A DNA stretch of 33,669 nucleotides, taken from contig JAAYTB010000044.1 in the NCBI GenBank assembly GCA_012523855.1, positions 1-33,669 on the forward strand. Direction: 5' to 3'. A program made the position numbers and the translations under genes. This DNA is from Clostridia bacterium (GTDB taxonomy: Bacteria > Bacillota > Clostridia > Clostridiales > Clostridiaceae). Each line of letters begins with the position of its first letter. The stretch's first letter is position 1. Below, in pieces: positions 16,484-24,477 of the stretch. The notes under the pieces are model-generated. The model was not told the origin of the DNA, did no database searches, and saw nothing but the letters and a program-made list of their open reading frames with translations.

Positions 16484-17002
16484 TTAACTAGATTTGTTTT
16501 GACTATTGCCTTTGTTTGATTGTTGACCTTGAGCCTGGTTCTGGCTTTGCTGATTTTGAGCCTGGCCCTGAGCTTGCCCTTGAGCTTGCTGCTTCTGTTG
16601 TTGTGAACCACCTTGTTGCTGGCTTTGGCCACCCATCATTGATTGGCCTAAACTAGTTATAGCATCAGGGATTTTCGACATAAGCTGATTCATGTTATTG
16701 TTAGAATTAACAGGTAGCATTTGAATAGAATTATTATTGTTATCTATAACTACTAAGCAGTTGCTAGATACTCTTGCACCTAAACCTAAACCGCCTGAGG
16801 AAGTGTTAGCAGCCCCTGTTCCCATAGAGCTTTTAGTGCCCATACCGGTGCTACCATAGCCCATAGTTACAGACATTATAGGGATTAGGGTCTTATTTTC
16901 CACCTCCATAGGTGAACCAAGGACAGAACCAGTTTTAACAAAGTCCTCTAGGTCTGAAAATAATGTATTCATATTGTTGTTAAATGATGTTGTATCCTGC
17001 AT
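16484..17002 (-). CDS. gerW: GerW family sporulation protein (YtfJ)
   Basis: GerW/YtfJ proteins are made during sporulation and are needed for normal spore germination in B. subtilis. Residues 1-115 hold the family core: LFSDLEDFVKTGSVLGSPMEVENKTLIPI, a glycine-rich centre, and GLGLGARVSSNCLVVIDNN. The last 55 residues are an unusual Gln/Gly/Asn/Ser-rich tail with QAQGQ repeats, which the family core does not need. GGAGGG lies 8 bases before the ATG. The DUF2953 gene is 21 bases upstream, the same pairing as B. subtilis ytfI-ytfJ. The 172-residue length is slightly above the family norm because of the tail. Confidence 0.92.
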   Translation of the reverse strand: MQDTTSFNNNMNTLFSDLEDFVKTGSVLGSPMEVENKTLIPIMSVTMGYGSTGMGTKSSMGTGAANTSSGGLGLGARVSSNCLVVIDNNNNSIQMLPVNSNNNMNQLMSKIPDAITSLGQSMMGGQSQQQGGSQQQKQQAQGQAQGQAQNQQSQNQAQGQQSNKGNSQNKSS

Positions 17003-17023
17003 TAATAATCCCTCCTAGATATA

Positions 17024-17467
17024 TTATTTATAATGACTTAAGATGCCTTTAGGTTTATGAAAGATTTGATTTCTTACATACATAATTAAAAAAGGTAGTA
17101 TAAATATTTCAAAGTCTACACTGCCATTAAAAAAGTCCATATCTGAGGTAAAATTGGCATTATTATAATAATCTTTTAGTTTTAATATGGTAGACTTATT
17201 GATAGTGATAATTTTAGAAAGTTCCTTTGTGTAAAAATTATTGTTGAATAAATAGACTTTAATAAAGCTATTGGGGTTTTCTTTAATTATGGTGCCTTTA
17301 ATGGAGCCCTTTAACGAAGTAATTATAATTTTCAACCCCTGCTGGCTTTCAGAACTAAATCTTGCTGTAATTCTAAAAGGAACAAATGTAAGCAAGATTA
17401 TTAGTAAAGCTAGTAAAGCAAAAATTACTATGAAGATTGTTAAAAGGAGATTTAATAATAAATTCAT
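17024..17467 (-). CDS. DUF2953 membrane protein, partner of gerW (YtfI-like)
   Basis: The 147-residue product starts with a long hydrophobic segment (about 3-29) and then a beta-rich soluble part, VPFRITARFSS...GLKIIITSLKG, typical of DUF2953. It ends with a second hydrophobic stretch (FEIFILPFLIMYVRN). Most relatives are nearer 200 residues, so the central region is short here. It lies 21 bases upstream of gerW in the same operon, and this conserved pairing is the main support. The ribosome site (GGTGG) is weak. Role unknown; a part in the same sporulation or germination step as GerW is inferred from position. Confidence 0.75.
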   Translation of the reverse strand: MNLLLNLLLTIFIVIFALLALLIILLTFVPFRITARFSSESQQGLKIIITSLKGSIKGTIIKENPNSFIKVYLFNNNFYTKELSKIITINKSTILKLKDYYNNANFTSDMDFFNGSVDFEIFILPFLIMYVRNQIFHKPKGILSHYK

Positions 17468-17596
17468 CCTGCTACCACCAACTTTAATTTAATAGATGCA
17501 AGTGACCTTTGTACATAAATAGTATTCTTCTTATGGATGAAAGTATTAGATGTAATTTATAGTGACTGGCTTAATAGTTTGAATATTATTGTAGAT

Positions 17597-17625
17597 TTGC
17601 ATAAAGTGCATTATAGTGGTACTAT
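17597..17625 (+). promoter_or_regulatory. Sigma-A-like promoter of infC
   Basis: TTGCAT, 17 bases, TACTAT. The transcript would begin near 17632, leaving a leader of under 30 bases, too short for the L20-type leader control seen in Bacillus. Confidence 0.55.
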
Positions 17626-17658
17626 ATTAGATGGTGATAAAATTTGGAGGTGTTATTT

Positions 17659-18174
17659 ATAGAAAAGGATATCAAAATAAATGAGAAGATAAGAGAAAGA
17701 GAAATTAGGCTAGTTGGCCAAGGGGAAAGTAGTATAATGAGCACTAAGGAAGCGTTAGAAATAGCTAGAAATAGTGACTTGGATTTGGTTATGGTTTCTC
17801 CTAATGCAAAACCACCAGTTTGCAAAATAATGGATTATAACAAGTATTTGTATGAAAAAGCTAAAAAGGCTAAGGAAGCCAAGAAAAAACAGAAGACAAT
17901 TGAAGTTAAGGAAATAAGGCTTAGTCCTACTATTGAAGATCATGATATAGAAATTAAGGCAAACCATGCCAAGCGGTTCCTGAAAGGCGAAAATAAAGTT
18001 AAGGTTTCCATTAGATTTAGAGGACGCCAAAATAACTATACTAATATGGGCGCTAAGGTGTTTGAGAAGTTTCTATCTAAAATAGATGAATTAGCAGTGG
18101 TAGAAAAGGCCGCTCGTTTAGAAGGCAGGAACATGTTCATGATTATTGCCCCTAAAAAAGTTGAAAATAAATAA
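17659..18174 (+). CDS. infC: Translation initiation factor IF-3 with probable AUA start codon
   Basis: IF-3 binds the 30S subunit, prevents early 50S joining and rejects non-standard start codons. The 172-residue product is complete: an N-terminal domain (INEKIREREIRLVG), a lysine-rich linker with AKKKQKTIEVKEIRLSP, and a C-terminal domain (FLKGENKVKVSIRFRGR). The start is the key point. GGAGG is at 17646-17650; 8 bases later stands ATA (17659), followed by GAAAAGGATATC. No ATG exists in this part of the frame. The upstream in-frame TTG (17644) and GTG (17650) overlap the ribosome site. E. coli infC uses AUU for self-regulation, and AUA would serve the same way. The usual downstream rpmI and rplT are absent; a terminator follows. 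Confidence 0.93.
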   Translation: MEKDIKINEKIREREIRLVGQGESSIMSTKEALEIARNSDLDLVMVSPNAKPPVCKIMDYNKYLYEKAKKAKEAKKKQKTIEVKEIRLSPTIEDHDIEIKANHAKRFLKGENKVKVSIRFRGRQNNYTNMGAKVFEKFLSKIDELAVVEKAARLEGRNMFMIIAPKKVENK

Positions 18175-18187
18175 ATATAAATATAAG

Positions 18188-18238
18188 AACTATCCACAAA
18201 AGTACAGGCCATGCCTTCACTAGCTGTGGGTAGTTTTT
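18188..18238 (+). terminator. Terminator of infC
   Basis: AACTATCCACA pairs with TGTGGGTAGTT (one G-U pair) across a 26-base loop, ending in TTTT. Confidence 0.75.
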
Positions 18239-18275
18239 GACTTTCTGTGCATAATAAAACAGAGGAGAAAAGGGA

Positions 18276-18722
18276 ATGGAAATAAAGAGAATTTTAATAA
18301 CAGGCAGATTATATAAGGAAATAGCAGAGCAGCTTCAGGGTAGGCTTAATAAAGAGATCCTTTCTTTAGCTGAGGAAGAGGTAAGGGAGGAAAATTTACA
18401 ATGGGCTGACGGCTTTGTTGCCTTTAAGCCAACAGGAAATTTTGATTTTTATAATATTAAATGGGTACACTCTTTAGGAGCAGGTGTAGATGAATTTCTC
18501 TTCAATAGAAGCTGGAAGGAAGAGGTGCTTTTAACAAGGACCCTTTGCTCTTTTGGTAAAAAAATTAGTGAGTATTGTTTAAGTTACATATTATCAAGCC
18601 TTCAGCAACATGATATATTTGCTAAGCAGCAGGAAAGTAAGCTGTGGCAACCTGTGGAACCAATATCTATTAAAAGGGGAAAATTTTTGCTTTTCTCTGC
18701 GGTAGATAGAGAAATATGGTAA
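18276..18722 (+). pseudogene. Truncated D-isomer 2-hydroxyacid dehydrogenase
   Basis: The 148 codons match the N-terminal catalytic-domain half of D-2-hydroxyacid dehydrogenases: the segment IKWVHSLGAGVDEFLF, then LLTRTLCSFGKKISEYCLSYIL. Reading then enters the NAD-binding domain as KFLLFSAVDREIW and stops. An intact family member would read roughly G-A-V-G-R-E-I-G-K here, so three glycines of the dinucleotide motif and the next lysine have each become something else (Ser, Asp, Trp, stop). Only 28 bases separate the stop from the next gene, so the remaining 160-170 residues are deleted. AGAGGAG lies before the ATG, so a short protein may still be made, but it cannot bind NAD. Full members are about 310 residues. 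Confidence 0.85.
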
Positions 18723-18762
18723 TATTTATATAGGGAATTTATGAAAAGGAGTGTTTATTGTT

Positions 18763-19209
18763 TTGAAAAAGATCAGTGACAAGAAAAGTGAAGATTATCA
18801 CACCCATTTTAATGAGCCAAACAATAATCTTATCTATAACCTTGGTGAAAAAAGAAATCTTATATTTTCTGAAAGAGATATAGTAGCCAGTGGCTTTGAG
18901 GCTTCAATTAACATGATATTCAGTGATGGAAAGATAGACTTAACTAAGATGAAGCCACCTATAAATTCAAGAAGCTTTAAGATTAATTTAATGTTTTCCG
19001 ATACAAAAATCAATATTCCTGAGGAGCTACCGGTCCTTGTAAAAATCAATACTATTTTTTCCGATGTAAAGGAGCCTAAAAACAGAGAGGTAAGCTTTGG
19101 TGGCTATGATTATGTTACTAAGAGTTTTGTTGATGGACAGCCTTATATAGAAGTAAGAATTCAAGCTTTCTTCAGTGATATAAAAATCATTCCGGAGAAA
19201 GAATTTTAG
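18763..19209 (+). CDS. Soluble LiaF-like protein with FSDxKi beta-helix rungs
   Basis: The product resembles the C-terminal domain of LiaF (cell-wall-active antibiotic response protein family), a stack of short beta rungs. Four rungs carry the same core: MIFSDGKID, LMFSDTKIN, TIFSDVKEP and AFFSDIKII (FSD at residues 53, 78, 99 and 137), plus a degenerate FSE at 35. LiaF itself has N-terminal membrane spans; this 148-residue protein has none. The start is uncertain: TTG at 18763 lies 11 bases after AAAGGAG; ATT at 18757 or an earlier GTG overlapping the ribosome site are alternatives. No LiaS or LiaR gene is adjacent. Function unknown. Confidence 0.72.
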   Translation: MKKISDKKSEDYHTHFNEPNNNLIYNLGEKRNLIFSERDIVASGFEASINMIFSDGKIDLTKMKPPINSRSFKINLMFSDTKINIPEELPVLVKINTIFSDVKEPKNREVSFGGYDYVTKSFVDGQPYIEVRIQAFFSDIKIIPEKEF

Positions 19210-19255
19210 TTATTGCCAAGGAAATGAGCTAGAAAAAAAGTTAGGGGTTATAAAA

Positions 19256-20167
19256 ATGAAGGATAAACTGAAGAACTTTTGCAGAAATATAGGTATTGAA
19301 TATGTTGGTATTGCTCCCCAGGGGCCATATTATGATTTTGAAAAGCTCTGGAGGGAGCAAATAGAAAAAGGTCATATTTGTGGCTTTGAGGAAATGGATA
19401 TCCAAAAGAGAATAGATCCCAATCTATCAATGGCGGGGACCAAATCTGTGATTGCATGTTTATTTCCCTACTTTGTAGGCCATAGGGAAGACTCAAATAT
19501 TTCAAAATATACCTTTAGCAAGGATTACCATTTAATTGTTAAGGAAAAGCTGGAGCTAGTAGCTCAGTTTTTGCAAAGTAATATTGAAGGTTTTCAGTAT
19601 AAGGTTTTTTCAGATACGGGACCCTTATCTGATAGATATTTAGCTCATAAAGCAGGTTTAGGCTTCTTTGGGATAAATGGGCATCTTATTACAGATAAAT
19701 ATGGTTCCTATGTTTTTATAGGATATATACTAAACAATTATCCCTTTCCAGCAGATCAAGCCCAAGACAGAAGCTGCTACCAATGCTTTAACTGTGTAAG
19801 AAAGTGTCCTGGTAATGCAGTTTTAGGAGACTTTACTATAGACCCGCTAAAGTGTAAGTCCTTTATAAGTCAAAAGAAGAAGGATCTTAATGAAAGGGAT
19901 ATAGAGATTTTAAAAAAACATAAATTAATTTGGGGCTGTGATGTTTGTCAGGATGTCTGCCCTCATAATAAGAATGTTGAAGAAACTATCATGGAAGAAT
20001 TCAGACAAGACTTAAAGTTTAATATAGACTATGAAGAATTAAAGGAAATTTCAAATAAGGAATTTCTCAGACGATATAGGGACAGAGCTTATAGCTGGAG
20101 AGGAAAGTCCATTATCGTCAGAAATCATGAGATAATTAATGAGATTAGCTCTAATAATGATTATTAA
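19256..20167 (+). CDS. queG: Epoxyqueuosine reductase
   Basis: QueG performs the last step of queuosine synthesis in tRNA, reducing epoxyqueuosine with cobalamin and two [4Fe-4S] clusters. The 303-residue product has the family core: RIDP...K.VIACLFPYF, the catalytic aspartate in SDTGPLSDRYLA (Asp120), GLGFFGINGHLI, and cluster motifs CYQCFNCVRKCP (Cys174, 177, 180, 184) and CDVCQDVCP (Cys228, 231, 235). It ends shortly after the second cluster and lacks the C-terminal HEAT-like extension of the longer B. subtilis protein (386 residues), as do some other members. The ribosome site (AGGGG) is modest. No other queuosine genes are adjacent. Confidence 0.94.
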   Translation: MKDKLKNFCRNIGIEYVGIAPQGPYYDFEKLWREQIEKGHICGFEEMDIQKRIDPNLSMAGTKSVIACLFPYFVGHREDSNISKYTFSKDYHLIVKEKLELVAQFLQSNIEGFQYKVFSDTGPLSDRYLAHKAGLGFFGINGHLITDKYGSYVFIGYILNNYPFPADQAQDRSCYQCFNCVRKCPGNAVLGDFTIDPLKCKSFISQKKKDLNERDIEILKKHKLIWGCDVCQDVCPHNKNVEETIMEEFRQDLKFNIDYEELKEISNKEFLRRYRDRAYSWRGKSIIVRNHEIINEISSNNDY

Positions 20168-20236
20168 AAGTACAAGGACAATAGGCCAGAATCTCTTATC
20201 TGCTATCAGCTCCCCCGCCTCTGTTAACTATCCTGC

Positions 20237-20257
20237 AAAAGCTGCCTAGCAGCTTTT
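20237..20257 (+). terminator. Intrinsic terminator of queG
   Basis: AAAAGCTGC and its complement form a 9-bp stem with a CTA loop, running into TTTTT. The remaining 200 bases to 20457 hold no gene; a weak GCGAC/GTCGC inverted repeat lies near 20355-20374. Confidence 0.82.
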
Positions 20258-20457
20258 TATATATGCTTTTATTTACCGTTTACTTATTATGAGCACTTAT
20301 GATAAGCTAAAGATGAAGCAGTTTATCAGAGAAAAACTAGGATAATAAGTGAAGGCGACTAAAAATAATGTCGCAAAATATCGTAGTTCTATTGATATTT
20401 ATGTAATTATATGTTATATTTGGATAAGGTAGATAAAAATGAAGGAAGGTTAGCGAT

Positions 20458-20682
20458 ATGAGGTCAAGTAAATTAGTAAAATGGATTGAAGCTGGAAAAG
20501 CTTTTGCAGGGGAAGAGCCTAACAATGTGGATATGTTATGCCCCGAATGCAATGATAAGAAGCTAGACTATAAGGACAATGACCAGGACCCTAAAGATAA
20601 AAATTTTGAAAGGATAATTTTTTGTCCTAGCTGTGGTGCTAGATATACTATAACAGTAAAAAATATCTTAGATAAAAATTAA
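20458..20682 (+). CDS. Small zinc-ribbon protein
   Basis: The 74-residue product has two cysteine pairs, CPEC (28-31) and CPSC (56-59), separated by an acidic loop, the usual spacing of a single four-cysteine zinc ribbon. No other domain is present and I recognise no family. AAGGAAGG lies 7 bases before the ATG. It is 72 bases before the Na/Pi cotransporter start; co-transcription is possible but no functional link is evident. Confidence 0.75.
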   Translation: MRSSKLVKWIEAGKAFAGEEPNNVDMLCPECNDKKLDYKDNDQDPKDKNFERIIFCPSCGARYTITVKNILDKN

Positions 20683-20754
20683 ATATATATTTCATGTTAA
20701 CAGCGTATAATTATATGAAATCAAGTTTTATAGGTGAGGTATAAACGAGAGCTT

Positions 20755-21741
20755 ATGTTAGATTTTGTACTTGGAATACTAGGAGGCACTGCCTTATTAA
20801 TGTACGGCGTTGAGAAAATGAGTGAGGGACTTGAAAAGGCCTCTGGAAACTTTATGCGAAAGATACTAACTGTCCTTACTGGACGGGTATGGATGGCTTT
20901 TCTAGTGGGCATAATCATTACCGCTCTTGTACAAAGCAGTACTGCTATCACAGTTTTAACTGTAGGTTTTGTAGACGCTGGACTAATGAACTTATCCCAA
21001 GCTATTGGAATAATATTTGGAGCTAATATTGGAACTACCGTAACGGCACAGCTTATGGCTTTTAGTTTTATGGTGGATCTGACTAAGCTTGCTATGTTAA
21101 CTATAGGCTTGGGATTTATTTTGACCTATTTTAACAAGAGGGAAGCGGTGAAGGAGATAGGAAATGCCATGATGGGCTTTGGGATGATGTTTTTAGGGTT
21201 AAAAATCTTAAATGCTGGTATAGCCTATATACAAAATAATCCTACCATGAGCTACTTTTTTAAAAGTTATGCTTCTATACCCATTGTAGGCATTCTATTA
21301 GGGGCTTTAGCCACTGCTGCAGTTCATAGCAGTAGTGCCACTGTAGGTATGGTTTTAGTCCTTGGAAATTCAGGCTTGTTGGATTTAAAAACAGCTGTAT
21401 GTATCATGTTAGGAGATAATATTGGCACCTGTGTAACCGCTCAGATGGCAAGCCTTACAGGTAATCTTAACGCTAGGAGGACTGCTTGGGCCCATACCTT
21501 ATATAATGCCATAGGGGTTATAATAGCCCTTATATTTTTAAGGCCCTTCTTAAGTATAGTTGAGCTTGTAACTTTAAACTTTAATGGTAGTAGGGATCTA
21601 GGACTTCAGATAGCTAATTCTCATACTTTGTTTAATATACTTAGTGCAGTGATATTTTTACCCTTACACAAACAGTATGTAGGATTTATCCAGACAATCA
21701 TTAATAAGCCTTTAAATAAAAGCTGGCATAATGGTAGATAA
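20755..21741 (+). CDS. Na/Pi cotransporter family protein (NptA/YjbB-like, no PhoU domain)
   Basis: The 328-residue product contains both halves of the Na/Pi cotransporter fold. The first half has VQSSTAITVLTVGFV and GANIGTTVTA; the second repeats it as VHSSSATVGMVLVL and GDNIGTCVTA. The QSS and related serine motifs are the substrate-binding signatures of this family, which moves phosphate with sodium. Many bacterial members are about 550 residues because of a C-terminal PhoU-like domain; this one ends after the transport core. I prefer the ATG at 20755, which gives the usual MLDFVLGILGG start; a GTG at 20734 would add seven mostly charged residues. Transport direction is not shown by the sequence. 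Confidence 0.9.
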   Translation: MLDFVLGILGGTALLMYGVEKMSEGLEKASGNFMRKILTVLTGRVWMAFLVGIIITALVQSSTAITVLTVGFVDAGLMNLSQAIGIIFGANIGTTVTAQLMAFSFMVDLTKLAMLTIGLGFILTYFNKREAVKEIGNAMMGFGMMFLGLKILNAGIAYIQNNPTMSYFFKSYASIPIVGILLGALATAAVHSSSATVGMVLVLGNSGLLDLKTAVCIMLGDNIGTCVTAQMASLTGNLNARRTAWAHTLYNAIGVIIALIFLRPFLSIVELVTLNFNGSRDLGLQIANSHTLFNILSAVIFLPLHKQYVGFIQTIINKPLNKSWHNGR

Positions 21742-21818
21742 TATGATATAGTTCAAGGTACAAACTTACCCAATTTAGTCCCTTTCTTACGGGCTATTTA
21801 AAGATAGGAGGATTGGCT

Positions 21819-22652
21819 ATGTCAATAAAAATAATTGCGGACAGTGGCTGTGATTTAACAGAAGATATGAAAAGAGGCAAGAATATAAAACTAGTACCTT
21901 TATCCTTACATCTAAAAGATAAAACCTTTGTAGATGACGAAAATCTTCAAATAAAGGAGTACATAAAGGAGATGGCAGCCTGTGAAGAACCTCCAAAGAC
22001 CTCTTGCCCCTCACCAGAGGACTATATGAAACATTATGAAGGTAGGGAAAGCATATTTGTAGTAACTCAATCTTCCCATTTAAGTGGGTCTCATAATAGC
22101 GCCTTATTAGGAAAAAATATTTTTCTAGAGGAAGCACAGGATAAATTCATACATGTTTTTGATTCCTTAAGTGCTTCAGTGGGGGAAACCCTAATTGTCA
22201 GAAAGATCAATGAACTTTCTAAGTTAAATCTTAGTGAGTTAGATATAGTAGATAAGGTTAGCAATTACATAAAGGAAATGAAAACATTCTTCCTTCTAGA
22301 AAGTTTAGATCATTTAGCCAAGGCTGGCAGAATAAGTCCTATAGTGGCCAAGGTAGCTTCGGTCTTATCCATTAAGCCCATAATGTGTGGAGATGATGGA
22401 CATATCAAACTGACAGAAAAGGTCCGAGGCTATAAAAAAGCTTTCCTTAGATTGGTGGATACCATAGGGGAAAAGGGTAAAAACCTAGAAGAAAAGGTCT
22501 TAGGCATAGCACATTGCAATTGCATTGACAGGGCTATTCAATTTAAAGAAGAAGTCCTTAAGAGATATAATTTTAAGGATATAATCATAGTAGAAATGGG
22601 TGGACTTAGTTCTACCTATGCTGATGACGGAGGTATTGTAATAGCTTTTTAG
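21819..22652 (+). CDS. DegV family fatty-acid-binding protein (FakB-like)
   Basis: DegV proteins bind a fatty acid and, as FakB, present it to the kinase FakA for phosphorylation and use in phospholipids. The 277-residue product has the family N-terminus (IKIIADSGCDLT), the binding-site segment TQSSHLSGSHNSA (about 82-94), DSLSASVGE and the C-terminal region ending GGIVIAF. The start is ATG 21819, 7 bases after AGGAGG; TTG 21813 lies too close to the ribosome site. FakA is not adjacent, which is common. Confidence 0.92.
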   Translation: MSIKIIADSGCDLTEDMKRGKNIKLVPLSLHLKDKTFVDDENLQIKEYIKEMAACEEPPKTSCPSPEDYMKHYEGRESIFVVTQSSHLSGSHNSALLGKNIFLEEAQDKFIHVFDSLSASVGETLIVRKINELSKLNLSELDIVDKVSNYIKEMKTFFLLESLDHLAKAGRISPIVAKVASVLSIKPIMCGDDGHIKLTEKVRGYKKAFLRLVDTIGEKGKNLEEKVLGIAHCNCIDRAIQFKEEVLKRYNFKDIIIVEMGGLSSTYADDGGIVIAF

Positions 22653-22724
22653 CTTATTACAGATCTACTAGTAGAAAATAAATATTTAAAACAAGAGATA
22701 TTTTTATAAAATGGAGTTTTAACA

Positions 22725-23129
22725 ATGGCGTATATCAATGTTTCATTAACAGAAGTCTTAGGCTTCCTTGATAAAAATGTAGAATATAATAGAGAAAGAA
22801 TAAAGAATATTAGCTTTATTACCCAGGGCCAGATAGAGATTACCGTTAGTGTTGGACGTTTTTTTCCTGACATGAAGGTTCTAGTATCCTATCATAGCTA
22901 CATTAAGGGAAAACTTTATTTCAATATAATAACACAAGGTGGCATAAAAATACTTATGGGACTTATGAACGAAATGGGCGGTAAAAAGATAAATGACTAT
23001 ATAAGATTAGAAAACAACAGGGTAGAGCTTGATGTAGAAAAAGCTATCTCTAACAGTTTAAAGGGTGTAAAAGTAAGGGATATTAATTTTACCGGCAATC
23101 AAATCTATGTTACTGTAGATTTTTCCTAG
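22725..23129 (+). CDS. Hypothetical protein, beta-rich
   Basis: The 134-residue product has no signal peptide or membrane span and alternates short beta segments (QIEITVSVG, MKVLVSYHS, KLYFNII, QIYVTVDF) with a short helical middle. I recognise no family. The ribosome site (GGAG, 9 bases before ATG) supports translation. It lies 72 bases after degV with no clear terminator between, so co-transcription is likely. Confidence 0.72.
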   Translation: MAYINVSLTEVLGFLDKNVEYNRERIKNISFITQGQIEITVSVGRFFPDMKVLVSYHSYIKGKLYFNIITQGGIKILMGLMNEMGGKKINDYIRLENNRVELDVEKAISNSLKGVKVRDINFTGNQIYVTVDFS

Positions 23130-23168
23130 AAGCTATAGGTCTTCAAGAAGATCTTTTATAAAAGAAAA

Positions 23169-23210
23169 ATGGCGTAAAAACCTGAGGATAGGTTTTACGC
23201 CATAATTTTT
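23169..23210 (+). terminator. Intrinsic terminator after the gene at 22725
   Basis: ATGGCGTAAAA(A)CCT pairs with its complement with one bulged A and a 6-base loop, then AATTTTTCTT. A second, weaker hairpin (AGGTCTTC with GAAGATCT) lies just upstream near 23141-23160. Confidence 0.85.
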
Positions 23211-23275
23211 CTTCTTACCTTTCAACGGTAAAGTAGATTAAGGATGCATATATCTGTTTTAGGTTTTGCTCTCTT

Positions 23276-24019
23276 TTAGTCTTCACATGAAACAAAGAAG
23301 TATCCAGCTGAGTTTGCGGTTTCTTGGGAAACATGCCAATCGGCTCCATTGTTGTTATACCACTTGCTAGGTTCATTGTAGACGCTTCTGTCAACATGGT
23401 AGGCAAAATCTATTACGTCCTCCTTAGCTACAGTAATGGTGGCCTTATAAACTATTTCCTTTACGGAGTCATTATCCTTATAGCAAACTCTAGTCATTTC
23501 AATGTCTCTAGGATTTTTCCAACCATTAATTCCATAGCGAAGAGTAACCTTATAGGGCAAAATTTCCTCCTCTGATCCATTAGCAACATATTCATCCACT
23601 GATTTAAGATATGTATCGCCTATTTCTATAGTGTATGTAACAGTATCTACATTTCCATTGCCTACTTCTATATGATAATCCTTACCACCATTATTATCCC
23701 AATGAGTTCCCATACTCCCTACGTTGTACTTTATAGCATAGTCAATGGTGGAGTTTTTTGGAACATATACAGTGGCCTGATAGTACATATCATTTGGGTA
23801 GTTTAGAAAAACTGTTTCCATTTTTACGTCTTTTATATCCTGCCAACCGTTAACTCCATAGTGTAATATTACACTGTCTACATAGCGATCCCTATAATAA
23901 TCACCCTTAATGGAAATTTTATAAGGAACTAAGTTGTTGTCAGCTTTTGTAATAAGTGGTATTGAAAGACCAGCGAAGAGTAAAAGAGCCCCTAAAGTGA
24001 AAGGTATAATCTTTTTCAT
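23276..24019 (-). CDS. Secreted protein with two CBM25-like carbohydrate-binding modules
   Basis: The 247-residue product starts with a signal peptide (MKKIIPFTLGALLLFAGLSIPLITKA, cleavage probably just after). Two similar modules follow. Module 1 (about 35-125) has LHYGVNGWQDIKDVKM and WDNNGGKDYHI; module 2 (about 150-235) has LRYGINGWKNPRDIEM and WYNNNGADWHV. This pattern (YG.NGW near the start, aromatic-Asn-Asn-x-Gly near the end) is typical of CBM25/CBM53 starch-binding modules. No catalytic domain is attached. The chosen ATG (24019) lies 6 bases after AGGAGG; an ATG at 24025 touches the ribosome site. It may bind glycans at the cell surface, but the ligand is not shown by the sequence. 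Confidence 0.85.
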   Translation of the reverse strand: MKKIIPFTLGALLLFAGLSIPLITKADNNLVPYKISIKGDYYRDRYVDSVILHYGVNGWQDIKDVKMETVFLNYPNDMYYQATVYVPKNSTIDYAIKYNVGSMGTHWDNNGGKDYHIEVGNGNVDTVTYTIEIGDTYLKSVDEYVANGSEEEILPYKVTLRYGINGWKNPRDIEMTRVCYKDNDSVKEIVYKATITVAKEDVIDFAYHVDRSVYNEPSKWYNNNGADWHVSQETANSAGYFFVSCED

Positions 24020-24187
24020 TAACATCCTCCTAACGTTTTTATTGCCTAAAGCCTAAAGTATCAAATATGATTTTAGTAGCACAAGGAGGGAATGTCAAAA
24101 TAAGGAAGTGCTATAAGGTGAAAAATAAACGTTAACAAATATAAAAAGCTGAATATATCAAGAAAATCCTATATAGAATACAAAAAT

Positions 24188-24217
24188 AAGAAGCCCTAAA
24201 TAAAAAGAGGGCTTCTT
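24188..24217. terminator. Orphan terminator-like hairpin
   Basis: AAGAAGCCCT and its complement with a 10-base loop, followed by TTAAAG on the plus strand and by TATTTTTG on the minus strand. It faces no known gene end in either direction, so an unannotated short transcript may end here. Confidence 0.6.
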
Positions 24218-24373
24218 TTAAAGTTTATTCAGATAACTGTGTTAACTAATATAGGGGGGATGTTTATATTTACTTCTTGAATTCATAATAACAGATAAAA
24301 TACATGGTGTCAATAATAATTATCCCTTGATAATCAGTGTTAATTTATGGCTAAAAAATAAAAGTTTAGGTGA

Positions 24374-24403
24374 CATATATAAGTAAATTGCATATATAAG
24401 TAA
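24374..24403 (+). repeat. 13-bp perfect direct repeat
   Basis: CATATATAAGTAA occurs twice with 4 bases between, a period of 17, about 75-105 bases before the start at 24478. It could be a tandem protein-binding site; AT-richness makes chance possible. Confidence 0.5.
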
Positions 24404-24477
24404 TATATAGATATCCAAGTGGAACTAATATATTAAACTAATGTCTTATTTTTAAAATTATTATAGGAGATGTTGCC

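Larger units (their letters stand above)
24026..24477. other. Intergenic region with orphan hairpin and direct repeat
   Basis: No gene of normal size is visible in these 452 bases. They contain a terminator-like hairpin (24188-24217) not downstream of any gene I can see, and a 13-bp direct repeat (24374-24403) upstream of the gene at 24478. A GGGGGG-preceded ATG near 24259 opens only six codons. Confidence 0.6.

Noticed and set aside
16500..16660. Low-complexity Gln-rich tail of GerW as a separate repeat element
   Set aside because: The repeats are short and irregular (QAQGQ-like) and in frame with GerW, so they are part of that protein.
17468..17643. L20-type autoregulatory leader before infC
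   Set aside because: The best promoter leaves fewer than 30 bases of leader, and rpmI-rplT are absent.
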